This document shows, piece after piece, positions 34,380 through 46,649 of a stretch of DNA of 64,000 nt; within the stretch, counting starts at the first letter, position 1; each line of letters opens with the position of its first letter. The notes beneath the pieces were generated by a model. It was not told the origin of the DNA. It saw only the letters and a list, made by a program, of their open reading frames with translations, and did no database searches. A program made the translations under genes and the position numbers. Source of the DNA: Eulemur rufifrons (lineage: Eukaryota > Chordata > Mammalia > Primates > Lemuridae); assembly GCF_041146395.1 (NCBI RefSeq), contig NC_090989.1:45224501-45288500 (forward strand), written 5' to 3'.

Positions 34380-35640
34380 TAAAGCCAATTATGTCTTAAA
34401 TCTTCAAGGGTAATCACTGTAAGCACAGAAATAAATGCTATAACTTCTAAATTAGCAGAAGAAAAGAGAAAACAAGAAAATACAGTAATACAAAAATAAG
34501 TCAGGAAAAGAGATTAAAAAACATGGTTCATTAAAAACAGCAGAAATAAATCCAAATGTATTAGTAGTCACAAAAATTTTTCATTGATTGGGTATTTTCA
34601 GCAAAATATAGACTATCAGACTGGATTAAACTGTAATCCAGGTAAAACCAGGTAAGAGACACAGGTAAAACCAAAAGGACTTGAAAATTTAAATGCAGAG
34701 GATTTAAAATGAAAAGTTAGGAAAATATTAAAGAAAAGCTGTTGTCAAAGATGATTCCACATCCAAAAAAAGAAAAAAGATTTTGTGCTGCTTAAAAATA
34801 TAGTTATAAATTTTAACTAATTTGGGTTAATGCCAAGAATTCAAAGGCAGCATAACATCAAAAATAGATGGTTAATCACATTAATGGATTGAAGAAGTCA
34901 TATGATAATTTCAACAGATGCAGTAAAATTAGGAATTTTAATAATTCATAATTTAAAATATCTTAGTAAATTAAAAATTAAAAGAAACTCCCTTAAATTG
35001 ATAAGGTTTATCTACCACAAACCTGTATCAAACATCACATTTAATGATAGAAACCTTTATTAGAAATAGCTTCAAAAAATACAAGAACAACCACTAAGCC
35101 CATTACTCTTCACAGAGTAGGTATCATAGCAAATTATCTAAGAAAAAAAGTAAGAGGTTTAAGAATTGTACAGGATAAGTAAAATTGTTATTATTTTCAG
35201 ATGAGAATCTCAGAAAATCTAAAAACTAGGAAAAGATTTTTGCAGAAATGCTGATATACAATCAACACACAATTACTATTGTTCCTGTGCATTAGTTTTA
35301 AAATGTCTAAAAAATATAGCAATAACATAATTTTATATTTAAGAGCAATCACCTCTGAAGCTATGATGAATAAATGCAACAAATTGTTTACATAATGTTA
35401 TAGAGAGAATTAAAGGACATAAAAGGAAACCTGACTAAATAGAGGGAAAAATATTTTTTATAGATTAAAATATTTAATATAATAAAGATGTTATTTTACC
35501 CAAATAAATGTATAAATTAAAATCATTTTCAACATCATTTCAACAGTAATTTATGAGCTAATACATGTTCTTTGTAAAGTCATATGAATGAAAGGTTGCA
35601 AAAATATAAAAGCAATACTGGAAAGATACCCATCAAATTA
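34380..35640 (+). mobile_element. Ancient L1M ORF2 fragment, plus strand
   Basis: Highly diverged ORF2 in order. Endonuclease-region traces are near 34540-34660 ('tagactatcagactggatta'). Reverse-transcriptase traces are at 34840-35480: 'attcaaaggcagcataacat', 'ccacaaacctgtatcaaaca', 'ccactaagcccattactctt' and 'gttattattttcagatgaga' (decayed FADD region). No frame remains. Confidence 0.6.
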
Positions 35641-35706
35641 ATGACATTGGTTGCTTTAGACAGGGAAGAAGAGAAAGTGTTTGTCAAGTAGCAAAAAGGA
35701 GATTTA

Positions 35707-36062
35707 GGTGATGATCAGTGAAACCAATTTGATGGTGAGTACATGTAGTGCTTATTTTTCCATTCTTGGGATACTTCACTTAGTAGAATGGGTTCCAGCT
35801 CTATCTCGGAAAATACAAGAGGCACTATATCACCATTATTTCTTATAGCTAAGAGCACATTTAGGAATAACAGTAATCGGGTGTCGGGCAACTGTGGAGG
35901 AGGGGGAAGGGATGGGTGTATACATACATACTAAGTGCGATGTGCACCGTCTAGGGGATGGACAAGCTTGAAGCTCTGATCTGGGGGGGGAAGGGCAATA
36001 TACGTAACCTAAACTTTTAATATGCTGAAATAAAAAAAAATGCCAGAAAAAAAAAAAAAAGA
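35707..36062 (+). mobile_element. Young strepsirrhine L1 3' end with 5' inversion
   Basis: The left piece, 35707 to about 35852, is ORF2 3' end sequence on the minus strand ('tggtgagtacatgtagtgct', 'tgggatacttcacttagtag'). The right piece, about 35853-36062, is the 3' UTR on the plus strand ('gggatgggtgtatacataca', 'gcttgaagctctgatctggg', 'tttaatatgctgaaataaaa') with two A-runs. Target-site duplication: 'aaaaaggagattta' at 35693-35706 and 'aaaaaggaggttta' at 36063-36076, 13 of 14 identical. This is a classic twin-priming product. Confidence 0.9.
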
Positions 36063-36084
36063 AAAAAGGAGGTTTAAATCTCAT

Positions 36085-36455
36085 CAGTCAAGTCTGATTT
36101 TTAATATTAACAATGTCTGAAGGGCAAATTATAAACATGGTGAAAATGCTGGCTTGAAGATTCATGAGTGCTTGTTTAGTGAGAACTTTATTTTTCTCTA
36201 TTGTTTAAAATTTTCAAATTACAAAAATATAACGTTAGCCTTTTATTTGACGGGGTCTCCTATGAAGGTTGGCAGATAGAGCAAGATGAATTTTCATTTT
36301 AATTTATTTCAGCTAAAATACCTAAGGTTCCCACATAGCTGAGTTACACATAGGTCAAATTCTATTCTATTAAAAAATAAGATGAAAAAATTATCCCCTG
36401 AAAAATAAACTTATGGCAATTGATTATTAATTTTTACTATAAAGACTGGCACTAT
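36085..36455. other. Non-coding stretch, nothing recognised
   Basis: AT-rich; no gene or nameable repeat. Confidence 0.45.
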
Positions 36456-36468
36456 TGACCTTTATTTA

Positions 36469-36762
36469 TTTATTTATTTGTATTTATATATTTCAAAATA
36501 TTACAGGGATACAAATGTTTTTGCCTACATGGATCACTTTTGTAATGCTTCAGCAAGGGCTATAAGAGTACTCATCACACAGATAGTGTTTATTGTACAT
36601 GTTAGGTAGGTTTTTGCTCACCTACCCTCTCTCTGCCCTCACCCTACTTGATTTCCACTGAGTTTTACTTCCCTCTGTGCACATGTGCGCTCATTGGGTA
36701 GTTCAAATTTAATAGCAAGTACTGGTCAGCCCGTCTCTGGTCAACCATCTTGTCCTCCTACG
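36469..36762 (-). mobile_element. Internally deleted L1: 5' end fused to 3' UTR
   Basis: On the minus strand the first ~41 bases ('caagatggttgaccagagac' near the start) match the L1 5' end, 18 of 20 bases identical to the 5' end of the full-length L1 at 19.2 kb. At about 36721 the sequence jumps straight to the start of an L1 3' UTR ('tacttgctattaaatttgaa', then 'aaactcagtggaaatcaagt'). It runs on to the normal end 'ccctgtaatattttgaaata' and an (AAAT)-rich tail. About 6 kb or more of L1 is missing, including both ORFs. The flanks 'tgacctttattta' (36456-36468) and 'tgacttttattta' (36763-36775) look like a target-site duplication, so it inserted as a unit. It could be a spliced L1 RNA, a template jump, or a member of a short non-autonomous family. 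Confidence 0.75.
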
Positions 36763-36779
36763 TGACTTTTATTTAGTGA

Positions 36780-38575
36780 CAGCTAATGAGCTCCATTTAC
36801 TCAGTTATAGAGTTTGCCTTCACAATGCCAAGAATATCTAAAATCATTGAAATTATTTTAGTTGTTTAGAGATTTATTTATTACTAGCTACATATAATTT
36901 AAGCATTGCTTTTGATCTAAAGTAATTCTGAAAAAATTATCCATCATATGCCACTTATAAAGCATTCACTTATGTACTGGTTTCATGTGAATCGCAAACT
37001 GAGTATTTCTAAGTTTTATTTGATTCCTGAGAACCTGGTGAATTTTCTTGTTGAATCTGTATTGAAGGACACAGATTACATAGAACATGCATAGTCTTTG
37101 AAAATCAGTATTTACCCTCTCATTTTAGTAGCACAGTGATTTATTATAGGTAAAGAGCTAATACCAATTTGGCCTTACGTATCTTGAAAGATGCTCATTT
37201 CCATTCAAGGATGTGCATGAAATTCATCAGGAAGAAAATTATATTCCTAAAATAAAGCTCCACCTGGTCAGTATAAGGAATGCTTTTCCAAGGCAAAGCT
37301 TAAATTGGTGAAGCTTAATCTTCACTAAAGAATGTTTACATAGAAATCACATAATAGACTGTGTTTCATTTAATTTATTAACTAGCTAGAATCTAGGTAA
37401 TAAAAAAGGAACAGCTGTGTGCATGACACAGCATCCCTCTGTACACTTCAGAAAAATTTATCTTATGTAATGAAATATAGCAAATATATTTATATTCCTT
37501 GGATAAACTGGTTCTAATCAAAGTTAAAAGGGAATTGAAATCCCTGATCTAAACACATGGTTAGAACTATCTCATATCTATTTATTGGGGCTTAAGACAA
37601 GGTCTAAGCAAGTGGATGTATAATTAAAGATTAAAGGAATTAAGATTATTTGGTTTGGAGAAAGCACAATTGGGAAGTGACTGATCATGAGTCTTTAAAC
37701 ATGATATTATTATTTGGAGGATGCTGACCAGCTGTTCTCTAGCTCCAGTATGTCCTGCATGTAAGAAAATTATTTAAAATAGCAACAAGAGAAATACAGA
37801 CTAGGTCAAATGAATTTGTAACCTCTAGTATAAAGATATTAAGGTTTAGAGGAAAGGACTATATAAATGACTGATATAAATATTTAATAGTTGAGGGAGC
37901 TCACAGTCAACCATATTTATCCCATAACATATTGATTATACAAACACTCCTGGTAACATATTCATAGAATTTATTTGGATTAAAGAACAGAATATATTGA
38001 TGTCATCATATAAATTACAAGGTAATGATATTTTATGTCACTCTAAAGTAAAGCGATGGTTCCAGAGTGCCTATTTTTCTTTTAAAAGCAATGAACTCTT
38101 CCCTCAATTAAGCTAAAGATGACTAAAGATGTTGCAATCTTTGCAATACTTGGAAAAATTCTTTGTGATTCTTTGATTCTGTGGTCCTTACAGAAAGACA
38201 TTCAACAGAGTGGAGGAAAATACACTTTGACGTTCTCCTGATATGTCCACATTTTTCTTAGTGACAGTTACTAGCTAAAATAGCTATGGGTTAGTGAAGT
38301 CTGTGTGGTTGATTGTTCTTTGCTCCACTGACTGGAAGAGAGTAGGCTAGCTTGAGACATAGACAAAGCAAGCTAGAAACAGTACTAGCTTATCAACAAA
38401 AGTCTAGAATTATGACATAAAAAGAGTATTCAGACCAGTACCAAAATAGAGAATATAACCTAGCAGTATTTGTATACAAATCTTCCCAAATTTTTATACG
38501 GGGATATTATAGTTAGTAGCAGAAATGCTTTATCCTTATGCCTGTATATTATAAGTTTTAAAAATATGATACAAC
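36780..38575. other. Non-coding stretch; possible L3/CR1 remnant
   Basis: No gene. The part at about 37640-37860 ('tggtttggagaaagcacaat', 'agctgttctctagctccagt') faintly resembles the 3' region of ancient L3/CR1 LINEs, too weak to call. The rest is unassigned. Confidence 0.35.
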
Positions 38576-39373
38576 TGATTTTTTAAATCAACTTCATTGA
38601 GTTATAATTTGCATACAAAGAGATGCACCCATTTAAATATACATGTCAATGAACTTTGACAAGTGCATGCACTTAGGTAGCCACCATCACGATGAAGAGA
38701 GAGAATATTTCTATCACTCTAGCAAATTCTCTTGTGTTATTTCCCAGAAAATATCCCCCACTCTGTAGCTCAGTCAACAACCGATCTACTTTCTGTCACC
38801 TTAGATGAGATATTGCTATAAATAAATGCAATCATAACAGTATGGACTCTTCTCTCTGCCTTCCTTTGGTAAGCCTAATGTTTTTGAGATTCATCAATGT
38901 TGTGGTGTATATCAGTAAATTCATTCCTCAATGCTCTTGTTCATAGACATTTGGGTTCATTTTAAGGTTGTAATGAATAACACTACTATAATTTATTTTG
39001 TATGACTTTTTGTGCAGACTTTCATTTTCAACTTGGGAGTCAATATATAAGAGTGGGATTATTGAGTTATACAGTACACTTTTAACTATTTAGGAAACTG
39101 AAAAACTGTTTTTGTAAAGTATTTGAGTCACTTTATATTCTCATCAACAATGTAGAAAAGTTCCAATTGCTCCACATCCTTGATAAAACTTGCTGCTGTC
39201 AGTCATATTGCAGCCATTATAGAGTACTTTGTGGAGTGCTATTGTGCATTTAATTTGCATTTTCCTGATGACTAATTATGTCAAATATATTTTAATGTGT
39301 TTATTGCTGATTTGTGTATCTTCTTTGTAAAGTGTCTGTATAAAATGTTTTGTCTATTCTTTGTGAGGTTGTT

Positions 39374-39416
39374 TATATGTATATATATATATATAAAATG
39401 TATATATATATATATT
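39374..39416. repeat. (TA)n microsatellite
   Basis: TATATG/TATATA-rich run in two blocks separated by 'aaaatg'. Confidence 0.9.
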
Positions 39417-40395
39417 TGTTCCCAACCTTAGTAGAAAAGCATTAAGTTTCTCATCATTAAGCATGTATGTATAATGCTAGCTGTGTGTTTTTATAAATAT
39501 TTATCAGGTTGAGAAAACCTAGTTGTTTGCCAAGAACTTTTATCATGGGTGTTAAATTGTTCAAATGCTTTTGAGGGGATGTTAATTGCTCAACTGATCG
39601 TGTCTATTTCAAATATATATTTATATACACATTTGGTATCTATATCAACATCTATATCCATGTTTATATCTATCCGTATCATTTCTATATATCTGTACGT
39701 AATAAATTCCCTAAGGCTCTGACTTGAATTTTCATTGTCTGAAAAATATATTTCAAATATCAATGGTGGTTTATTTTTAAATTTGATGAAGCCTGGTTTA
39801 TCATTTTCTTCTCTTATTATTTGTGCTTTTTGCACCCTAATTTAAAAATCGTTGGCTATCTCAATGTTATGAAGATTTTCTTCTGGTTTCTTAGAACTTT
39901 TATAAACTCAGCTTCTACAATTATGTTCATGATTTGAGTTTATTTTTGCAGATAGTATCAAGTAAGAATCAACATTTATTGTTTTCTATTTTGGTATCCA
40001 GTTATTCTAACAGAATTTGTTGAAAAGACTATCCTTTCCCCATGAATTACTTTGGCATCTTTGTTGAAAACAATTGAACATATAATAGATCGATTTTTAG
40101 ACTTTCTATTGCATTTCACTGATCTACCTGTTTAATTTTACATCAATACCACACTGTCTGGAATACTCTAGCTTCATAATTATGAAATAGTTTGGACTAT
40201 TCAAGTTCCTTTTCACTTTGATATAAATTTTAGGAGTTGAAATTTCTATAATATCAGTACAATCAAGTTGTTTGACAATGTTGTTCAAGTCCACTATATC
40301 TCTATTGATTTTTTATCTACTTGTTACTGAGAAAGGAGTGAAGAAATCTTCAGCTGTAAGTGTAGATTATATTTCCTTCTAGTTTTATCTATTTC

Positions 40396-40418
40396 TTTTA
40401 TTTATTTATTTATTTATT
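40396..40418. repeat. (TTTA)n microsatellite
   Basis: About six TTTA units within the ancient L1M. Confidence 0.85.
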
Positions 40419-42244
40419 ATCTATTTTTCCTTCTAGTTTTATCAGCTTTTGCTTCACGTATTTTGAAGTTCCATTATAGAGTTTATATATATTACATCTT
40501 TTTAATGAATTTACCCCACATCATTATTTTTATTGTATGTTTTCCTATATTTTTACTTTTAATAACTCTGATTTTGTTTCTTTAGATTTAAAAAAGTTTT
40601 CTTCACTTTTAATTGGCCACTTATATTTAATTCAATTAATAATATATTTGTGTTTAAATGTTACATTTTACTTTTTAACCCTATTTTCCCTATACATTCT
40701 TTGTTCCCTTTCCCTCTTTTACTTCTTGCTTTTGGATTAAACATTTTTTTGTTTTGCTTTATTTTTGTTTTTAGTATTCTTCTTTATCTTTATTATTGGC
40801 TTATTAGCTATACCTATTATTTTTATTGTTTAGTAGTTGCCCTAGCACTTACAATACACAACTTTCATTTATCAAAGTCTACCTTGACATACTACTGCTA
40901 GTCCATTTATAATGCAAGCATCTTACAATGACTTATTTCATTTCCCTGCTGTCCCTTGTGCTACTGCTGTCATGTGTTTCAATTGAGCATATATTATAAA
41001 CTCCATTACCATTGCATTTGTGCTTTAAATAGTTAATTATATATTAAAGCTTTAAAGAATGAGAAATCATCTTTCATATTTATCCATATGTGTATAATTT
41101 CTAGTAACTTTCATTGCCTTGTGTATATTTTAATTTCCATCTGGTATCATTTTACTTCCACTTCATATAGTGAAGATCTGTTGAAGATAAATTCTCTGAG
41201 CTTTTCTTTGCCTAAAAATGTTTCCCCTGACCTCCTACCTTCATTTTTGAAGGATATTTCCAGTGGGTATAGAATTCTAGGTTCACAGTATTTTTTCTTC
41301 AATATTTTAAATATATCATTCTATTGTCTCTGACAAGAAATCTGCAAGAACCTTATCTTTGTTCCTCTGTATAAAGTATGTTGATTTTTTTTCTTCTGAC
41401 TGCTTTTGAGGTTTCTGCTTTAACACTGTTTTTCAGCAATTTGATCATGACATGAGTATGTATGAATGTATATGTATGTGTATTTATTCTGCTTGAGCTT
41501 ATCAAGCTTCTTTCACTATGAATTTATAATTTTGATTAAACTTGGAAAGTATTTAGCCATTTTAAAATTATTTTTCCATCCTCCTTACTCCTCTCTTTTT
41601 TGTACTTCGATTATCTATGCGTAATATTGCTTGATGTTGCCTCCCATGTAACTGAAGCTCTGTTCATTTTTTTCAGCCTTATTTTTCTTCTTGCTTTGTT
41701 TTAAAGAGATTATATTTTATTGGCTTCAAGTTTACTAATCATTTCTTCTTCAGTGTTGAACCTTCTGTTAAGACCATTAAGAGAAGTTTTAAATTTGATA
41801 TTGTATTTTTCATTTCTGGATGTTCCATGTTTTTTTTTTTTTTTTAATCTATTTCCCTCCTCATGTTTATGTTTTCTTTTAAATACTTGAACAGCATATA
41901 GCAGCTTTTCTTAACACATTTCTGGAGCCTTTTAAATGCATATCTCTGCTTGTTATGAAACTCTGTTCTACAATTTCCAACCATATGAGTCTTCCTGAAC
42001 TGTGACGTTCATCTCCTCAGTTCAGTGAGGCCACTGTACTCTGCTTGTGGTCCCCTTCTTTGTATTTGTGGTCAGGAAATTGCTTCCAGGCAGAAAGTTG
42101 GAGTAATTGTGGGCTCCTCTGGTTTGTTTTCCTTACCCCATTCATCACAGTCCAAAGTTTGAAAATAGTTGTTTCATATATTTTGTCAGGTTCTAATTGT
42201 TTATAGTGGGAAGTTAAGTCCAGTGTTTGTCACTCTGTTGTGAC

Positions 42245-42968
42245 CCAAACAAGAAAGCCATAACTGATTACTGATTTGTACATTTTCAAACCAGGGAATA
42301 CTTCAAACATACAGAAAATTATAAAAGGATATACTCATTTTGATGAGATGAAAACTATTTGCTATAATGGTTCAGATTACTTATTTTGAAAGAAGTGTTG
42401 CAGATATAGTTGAAACTTCATTGGACCCCAATCCATTTTTTTTCTTCATTTATTAAAGACAAGTATTGGTGTGTTTTTTCCAATTATATTTTAATATTTT
42501 CATTATAAATCTATTTGTCCATCTATAGTATGTAGCATGATCTTATTCAGATCTCATCTCCATAGTAGTTGTTTTCTGCTAAACCACCACATTGACTCCT
42601 GCCTCTTCCCTGTACAGCCTTCAGTTCTTTGGTATTCTAATCCTACAAATTTATGCCACATTAGTAAAGCCAATCTCCTGTGACTTCCTCCTCATTTCAG
42701 AGAGTGCTGACTGCAGTTAGGCATCACCAAATCCTCTGTACTTCTTCTGGTAAGAAAGGTAAAGCTCATGTCTCATAGTTCCTTTTTCTCAAGAATCACA
42801 GGCTTTTACTGCCTGTTGTCCATACCAGAAGTAATTGCAATGTTGCTTCACCCAGTTTTATAGTTGTTTATGGTAGGAGAAGTCTGAAACCAAATCATGG
42901 CTAAAAGCAGAAGTTTCCAATGTACTGCAAAAAGCGCTGTAACTGATTCTATTATGAAACAAGGCATA
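42245..42968. other. Non-coding stretch, nothing certain
   Basis: 'cttcaaacatacagaaaatt' near 42310 resembles an old LINE-derived stretch, not assignable. No gene seen. Confidence 0.4.
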
Positions 42969-42970
42969 TA

Positions 42971-45366
42971 TAGGCATACTTTGGAGATATTGCAGGTTCA
43001 ACTTCAGACCACCATAATAAAGTAAATATTGCAACAAATTGAGTCACACAAATTTTTTTGTTTCCCAGGGCATATAAAAGTTATGTTTACATAATACTGT
43101 AGTCTATTAAGTGTGCAATGGCATTATGTCTTAAAAAACAATGTACATAACTTAGTTAAAAATACTTTATTGATAAAAATTGCTAATGATCGTCTGAGGC
43201 TTCAGTGCATCATAACCTTTTTGTTGGTGGAGGGTATTTCCTTGATGTTGATGGCTGCTGACAGATTACAGTGGTGGTTGCTGAAAGTTGGGGTGGCTAC
43301 GGGAATTTCTTAAAATAAGATAACAGTGAAGTTTGCCATATCAATTGAATTTTCCTTTCATGAAATATTTCTCTGTAGCATGCAATGCTGCTTGATAGCA
43401 TTTTGCCAATAGTAGAACTTCTTTCAAAATTAGAGTTGATCTTCTCAATGCAGTTGATACTGGTCACCCCAGCTTTGTCAATCAAGTTTATGAAATATTC
43501 TAAATCCTCTGTTGTGATTTCAACAATGTTCACAGTATCTTCACCAGGAGTAGATTCCATCTCAAGAAACCAGTCTTTGCTCATCCACAAGAGGCAATTT
43601 CTCATCCTTTTAAGTTTTATCATGAGACTCTAGCATAGCAATTTGCTTACATCTTTAGGCTCTGCTTCTAATTCTCTCTTGCTGTTTACACCACATCTGC
43701 TCCTTCACTGAAGTCTCAAAGACATCCATAAAGGTTGGAATCAACTTCTTCCAAACTGCTATTAATGTTCACATTTTGACCTCCTCCCATGAATCACAAG
43801 TGTTCATAATGGCATCTAGAATGGTGAATCCTTTAGAGAAGGTTTTCAATTTACTTTGCTCAGATCCACCAGAGGAATCATTAGATGTGGTAGCTGTAGT
43901 CTCACCAAATATATTTCTTAAGTAATAAGACTTAAAAATCAAAATTAATCCTTGATCACAGAATGCATGTTGTGTTAGCAGGCATGAAAACAACATCAAT
44001 GTCCTTGTACATTTCCATAAGAGCTCTTGGGTGACCAGGTGCATTGTCAAAGAGCAGTTACATTTTGAAAGGAATCTTTTTTTCTGAGTAGTAGTATGCC
44101 ACAGTGGGCATTTATATGTATATAGCATATAAACTATGCTATAGACAGGTGTGCTGTAATTTAGGAATTATTGTTCCATTTATAGAACACAGAAAGATAG
44201 AGTTAGCATAATTTTTAAGGATCTTACTATTTCAGAATAGTAAATGAGCATTGGCTTTAACTAAAAGTCACCAGCTGAATTAGCCCCTAACGAGAGAGTT
44301 AGCCTGCCTGGCTTTTGATGCTTTGAAGGCAGGCACTGACTTCTGTCCAGTTATGAAAGGCCTAGATAGTATCTTCTTTCAATGTAAGGTTGTTTTGTCT
44401 ACATTGAAAATATGCTGTTTAGTGTAGCCACCTTCATCAATTATTTTAGCTAGATCTTTGTAATTTGCTGCCGTATCTCCATAAGCACTTGCTGCCTCAT
44501 CTTGCATTTTTATGTTATGGAGATGGCCTCTTTCCTTAAACTTCATGAACCAAACACTGCTAGCTTCAGACTTTTTTTCTGCAGCTTCTTCACCTCTCTC
44601 AGCCTTCACAGAATTGAAGAGAGTTAGGCCCTTACTCTGCATTAGGGTTTGGCTTAAGGGAATGTTAGGGCTGGTTTGATCTTCTATCCAGACCACTAAA
44701 ACTTTCTCCGTATCAGCAATAAGGCTATTTCACTTTCTTATCACTCTTGTCTTCCCTGGAGTAGCACTTTTAATTTCTTTCAAGAATTCTTCCTTTGCAT
44801 TCAAAACTTGGCAAACTGTTTGGTGCAATAGGCCTATCTTTTGGCCTATGTTGGCTTTTGTCATGTCTTTTTCACTAAGTTTAATCATTTCTGTCATTTG
44901 ATTTAAAGTGAAAGCCATGTGACTCTTCTTTTCACTTGAACACTTATTGGCCATTGTAAAGTTATTAGCTGACCTGATTTCAATATTGTTGTGTCTCAGG
45001 GAATAAGGAGGCCTGAGGGGAGGGAGAGACATGGGGCAACAGCCAGTTGGTGGAGCAGTCAGAACACGCACATTTATTAACTTTATTATCTTTTATGAAC
45101 TTGGTTTGTGCCCCCCCCCGAACCATTACAATCATAATATCAAAGATCACTGTTCACAGATCAAACTAACAGATAGAATAAGAATGAAAAAGTTTGAAAT
45201 ATTGTGAGAATTACCAAAATGTGATGCAGAGACATGAAGTGAGCACATGCTGTTGGAAATATGGCTCTGATAGGTTTGCTCAGTTTGCCACAGTTCTTCA
45301 ATTTGTAAAAAATGCAGTATCTTTAAAATGCAATACAGCAAAGCACAATAAATTGATATATGCCAT
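42971..45366 (-). mobile_element. Tigger1 DNA transposon, nearly full length
   Basis: Both ends are present. The left end is 'taggcatactttggagatat' and the right end, read inward on the minus strand, is 'tatggcatatatcaatttat'. They match the Tigger1 terminal repeats (consensus start 'caggcatacctcg') with several changes. The length of about 2.4 kb equals the autonomous element. It begins just after a TA at 42969-42970, the expected target; the right TA copy is degraded. The interior follows the consensus from the non-coding 5' part to the transposase. A cut-and-paste element of the pogo branch of Tc1/mariner, long inactive in primates. Confidence 0.9.
43297..44954 (-). pseudogene. Broken Tigger1 transposase (pogo/CENP-B type)
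   Basis: The start is at the minus-strand ATG at 44954 ('[20 protein letters not shown]'), leading the N-terminal helix-turn-helix DNA-binding part ('[20 protein letters not shown]'). A second segment at 44379-44696 has '[19 protein letters not shown]'-like CENP-B-type HTH sequence and '[15 protein letters not shown]', where intact copies enter the DDE domain. Further pieces lie at 43769-44128 and 43297-43623. Frameshifts between pieces destroy the roughly 500-residue protein. The wild-type enzyme would bind the terminal repeats and catalyse excision and integration at TA. Confidence 0.87.
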
Positions 45367-45369
45367 ACC

Positions 45370-46235
45370 CTATTCTTAGAACTTCTAATGCAAAACTTCA
45401 CCACTTCTGAAAGTAAAATTCAGATACATCACTCCCTTAGCCAAAGTTTCTTTTCTTCTGGTTAAATAAATAAATTAGTCTCAGGAACTCCTCTGGGTCA
45501 TTTGACTCTGGACTTTGTGTCCATAAGCTACCTCTGTGTCATGTTTCCTTTCCATCCTGCCCTGTTTTCCATAGTCTCTCACAACCCCTCTTTTGATAAT
45601 ATACTGAACTCTCTTGACACATCTCTGCCCCACCAACATAGTCGTTCTCTATATTTCTGATTTCCAAATCCAACAGACACTTTTAAGTTCCTGGTTTTCC
45701 TTACCATTATAATTTGACACTATTCTCGAAATACATTCTTCCTTTAGCTTCTAATTTTTCTTCTTTCCTTACTAACAGTGCAATGTCCATTGCCATTGTT
45801 TTTCTTCTACCTACAATCCTTGCATGTTGCTGTTTCTAAGTTCTCGCTCCTTTCCTTCCACACACTCTCCCTGGGCAATCACATCCACTCTGACAAATAG
45901 AATAATCACATCTATCCATAAAGGTAAAAGTAATGTAACAAAGTGACCCTACAAAACTCAATCACTTAAAGAACAAACAAATTTTTTTAATGTCATATTT
46001 TAGGCTTGTGGGAGGCTTTGCCCCAGGGACCCAGGTTTCTTCCCATCTCTGCTTCACCATTCGGTAGGGCATTGCTGTGGTCTCTATGGTCAATGCTGGG
46101 TTGTTCCAGGTTTTAGTCATCTAATTATTGGGAAGGAGGAAAAACATGGAGAAGATATCCCAGCTTCCTTTACCCTGTTCAGGGAACTACCATCTTTATT
46201 CTCCTAATTACTATTTCCACATCTACCATTTTCCA
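45370..46235. other. Non-coding stretch, nothing recognised
   Basis: C/T-rich, non-coding. Possible very old LINE sequence near 45560-45900, not assignable. Confidence 0.4.
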
Positions 46236-46239
46236 TCTT

Positions 46240-46645
46240 TGGACCATTTCTCACACAGCAAAATCACAGGATGATCTTTATTAAATACAAGCCAGATTGT
46301 GTCACTTAAAAGAAAAGCAATGGTTAAGATTATAGTTCAAGCTTTTTAACTTGACCTATAAATCTCTCTTCAATCTATTCCTTACTGAATGCTCAGCTGT
46401 ATACATGATTACTATTTCACATTTTTAACTTATTATCCAGCAGAATTGAACTAGTATCAATTTCTTGATCTAATATGTTTGGTATCATCTGTTTTTTGTA
46501 TATGCCGTTTTCTCTATCTAGGTATCATTTTATGTTTTTTACCTGGCTATTTTCCACCTTTTACTTATTTTTCTGGTTTCAGCTCAAATTTTGCTTCCTC
46601 CAGTGAATGTATAAGAGACTTTAATGTAGATAATCAGGGAAGTAA
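46240..46645 (+). mobile_element. L2 LINE fragment, plus strand
   Basis: Order fits the L2 3' region: 'taaaagaaaagcaatggtta', 'tcaagctttttaacttgacc', 'tataaatctctcttcaatct' and 'tggtttcagctcaaattttg' followed by 'cttcctccagtg'. Confidence 0.7.
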
Positions 46646-46649
46646 TTGC

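Larger units (their letters stand above)
38580..42240 (-). mobile_element. Ancient L1M/HAL1-like element, minus strand
   Basis: Antisense L1 in order. The 3' UTR is at about 38580-38780 ('aacttcattgagttataatt', 'cacccatttaaatatacatg'). ORF2 C-terminus and reverse-transcriptase traces run to about 40290 ('atttgggttcattttaaggt', 'agtgggattattgagttata', 'atcaataccacactgtctgg'). A long T-rich part follows, with ORF1-like order at about 41180-41880 ('cagtgggtatagaattctag', 'atcatttcttcttcagtgtt'). The endonuclease part looks short or missing, which would fit a half-L1 (HAL1). Very diverged, no frames. Confidence 0.62.

Noticed and set aside
36469..36762. Ordinary 5'-truncated L1
   Set aside because: A simple truncation would continue into ORF2 sequence upstream of the 3' UTR. 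Here it continues into L1 5' terminal sequence instead.
43113..43633. Plus-strand frames within the Tigger1 region
   Set aside because: The transposase is encoded on the minus strand; these are antisense shadows.
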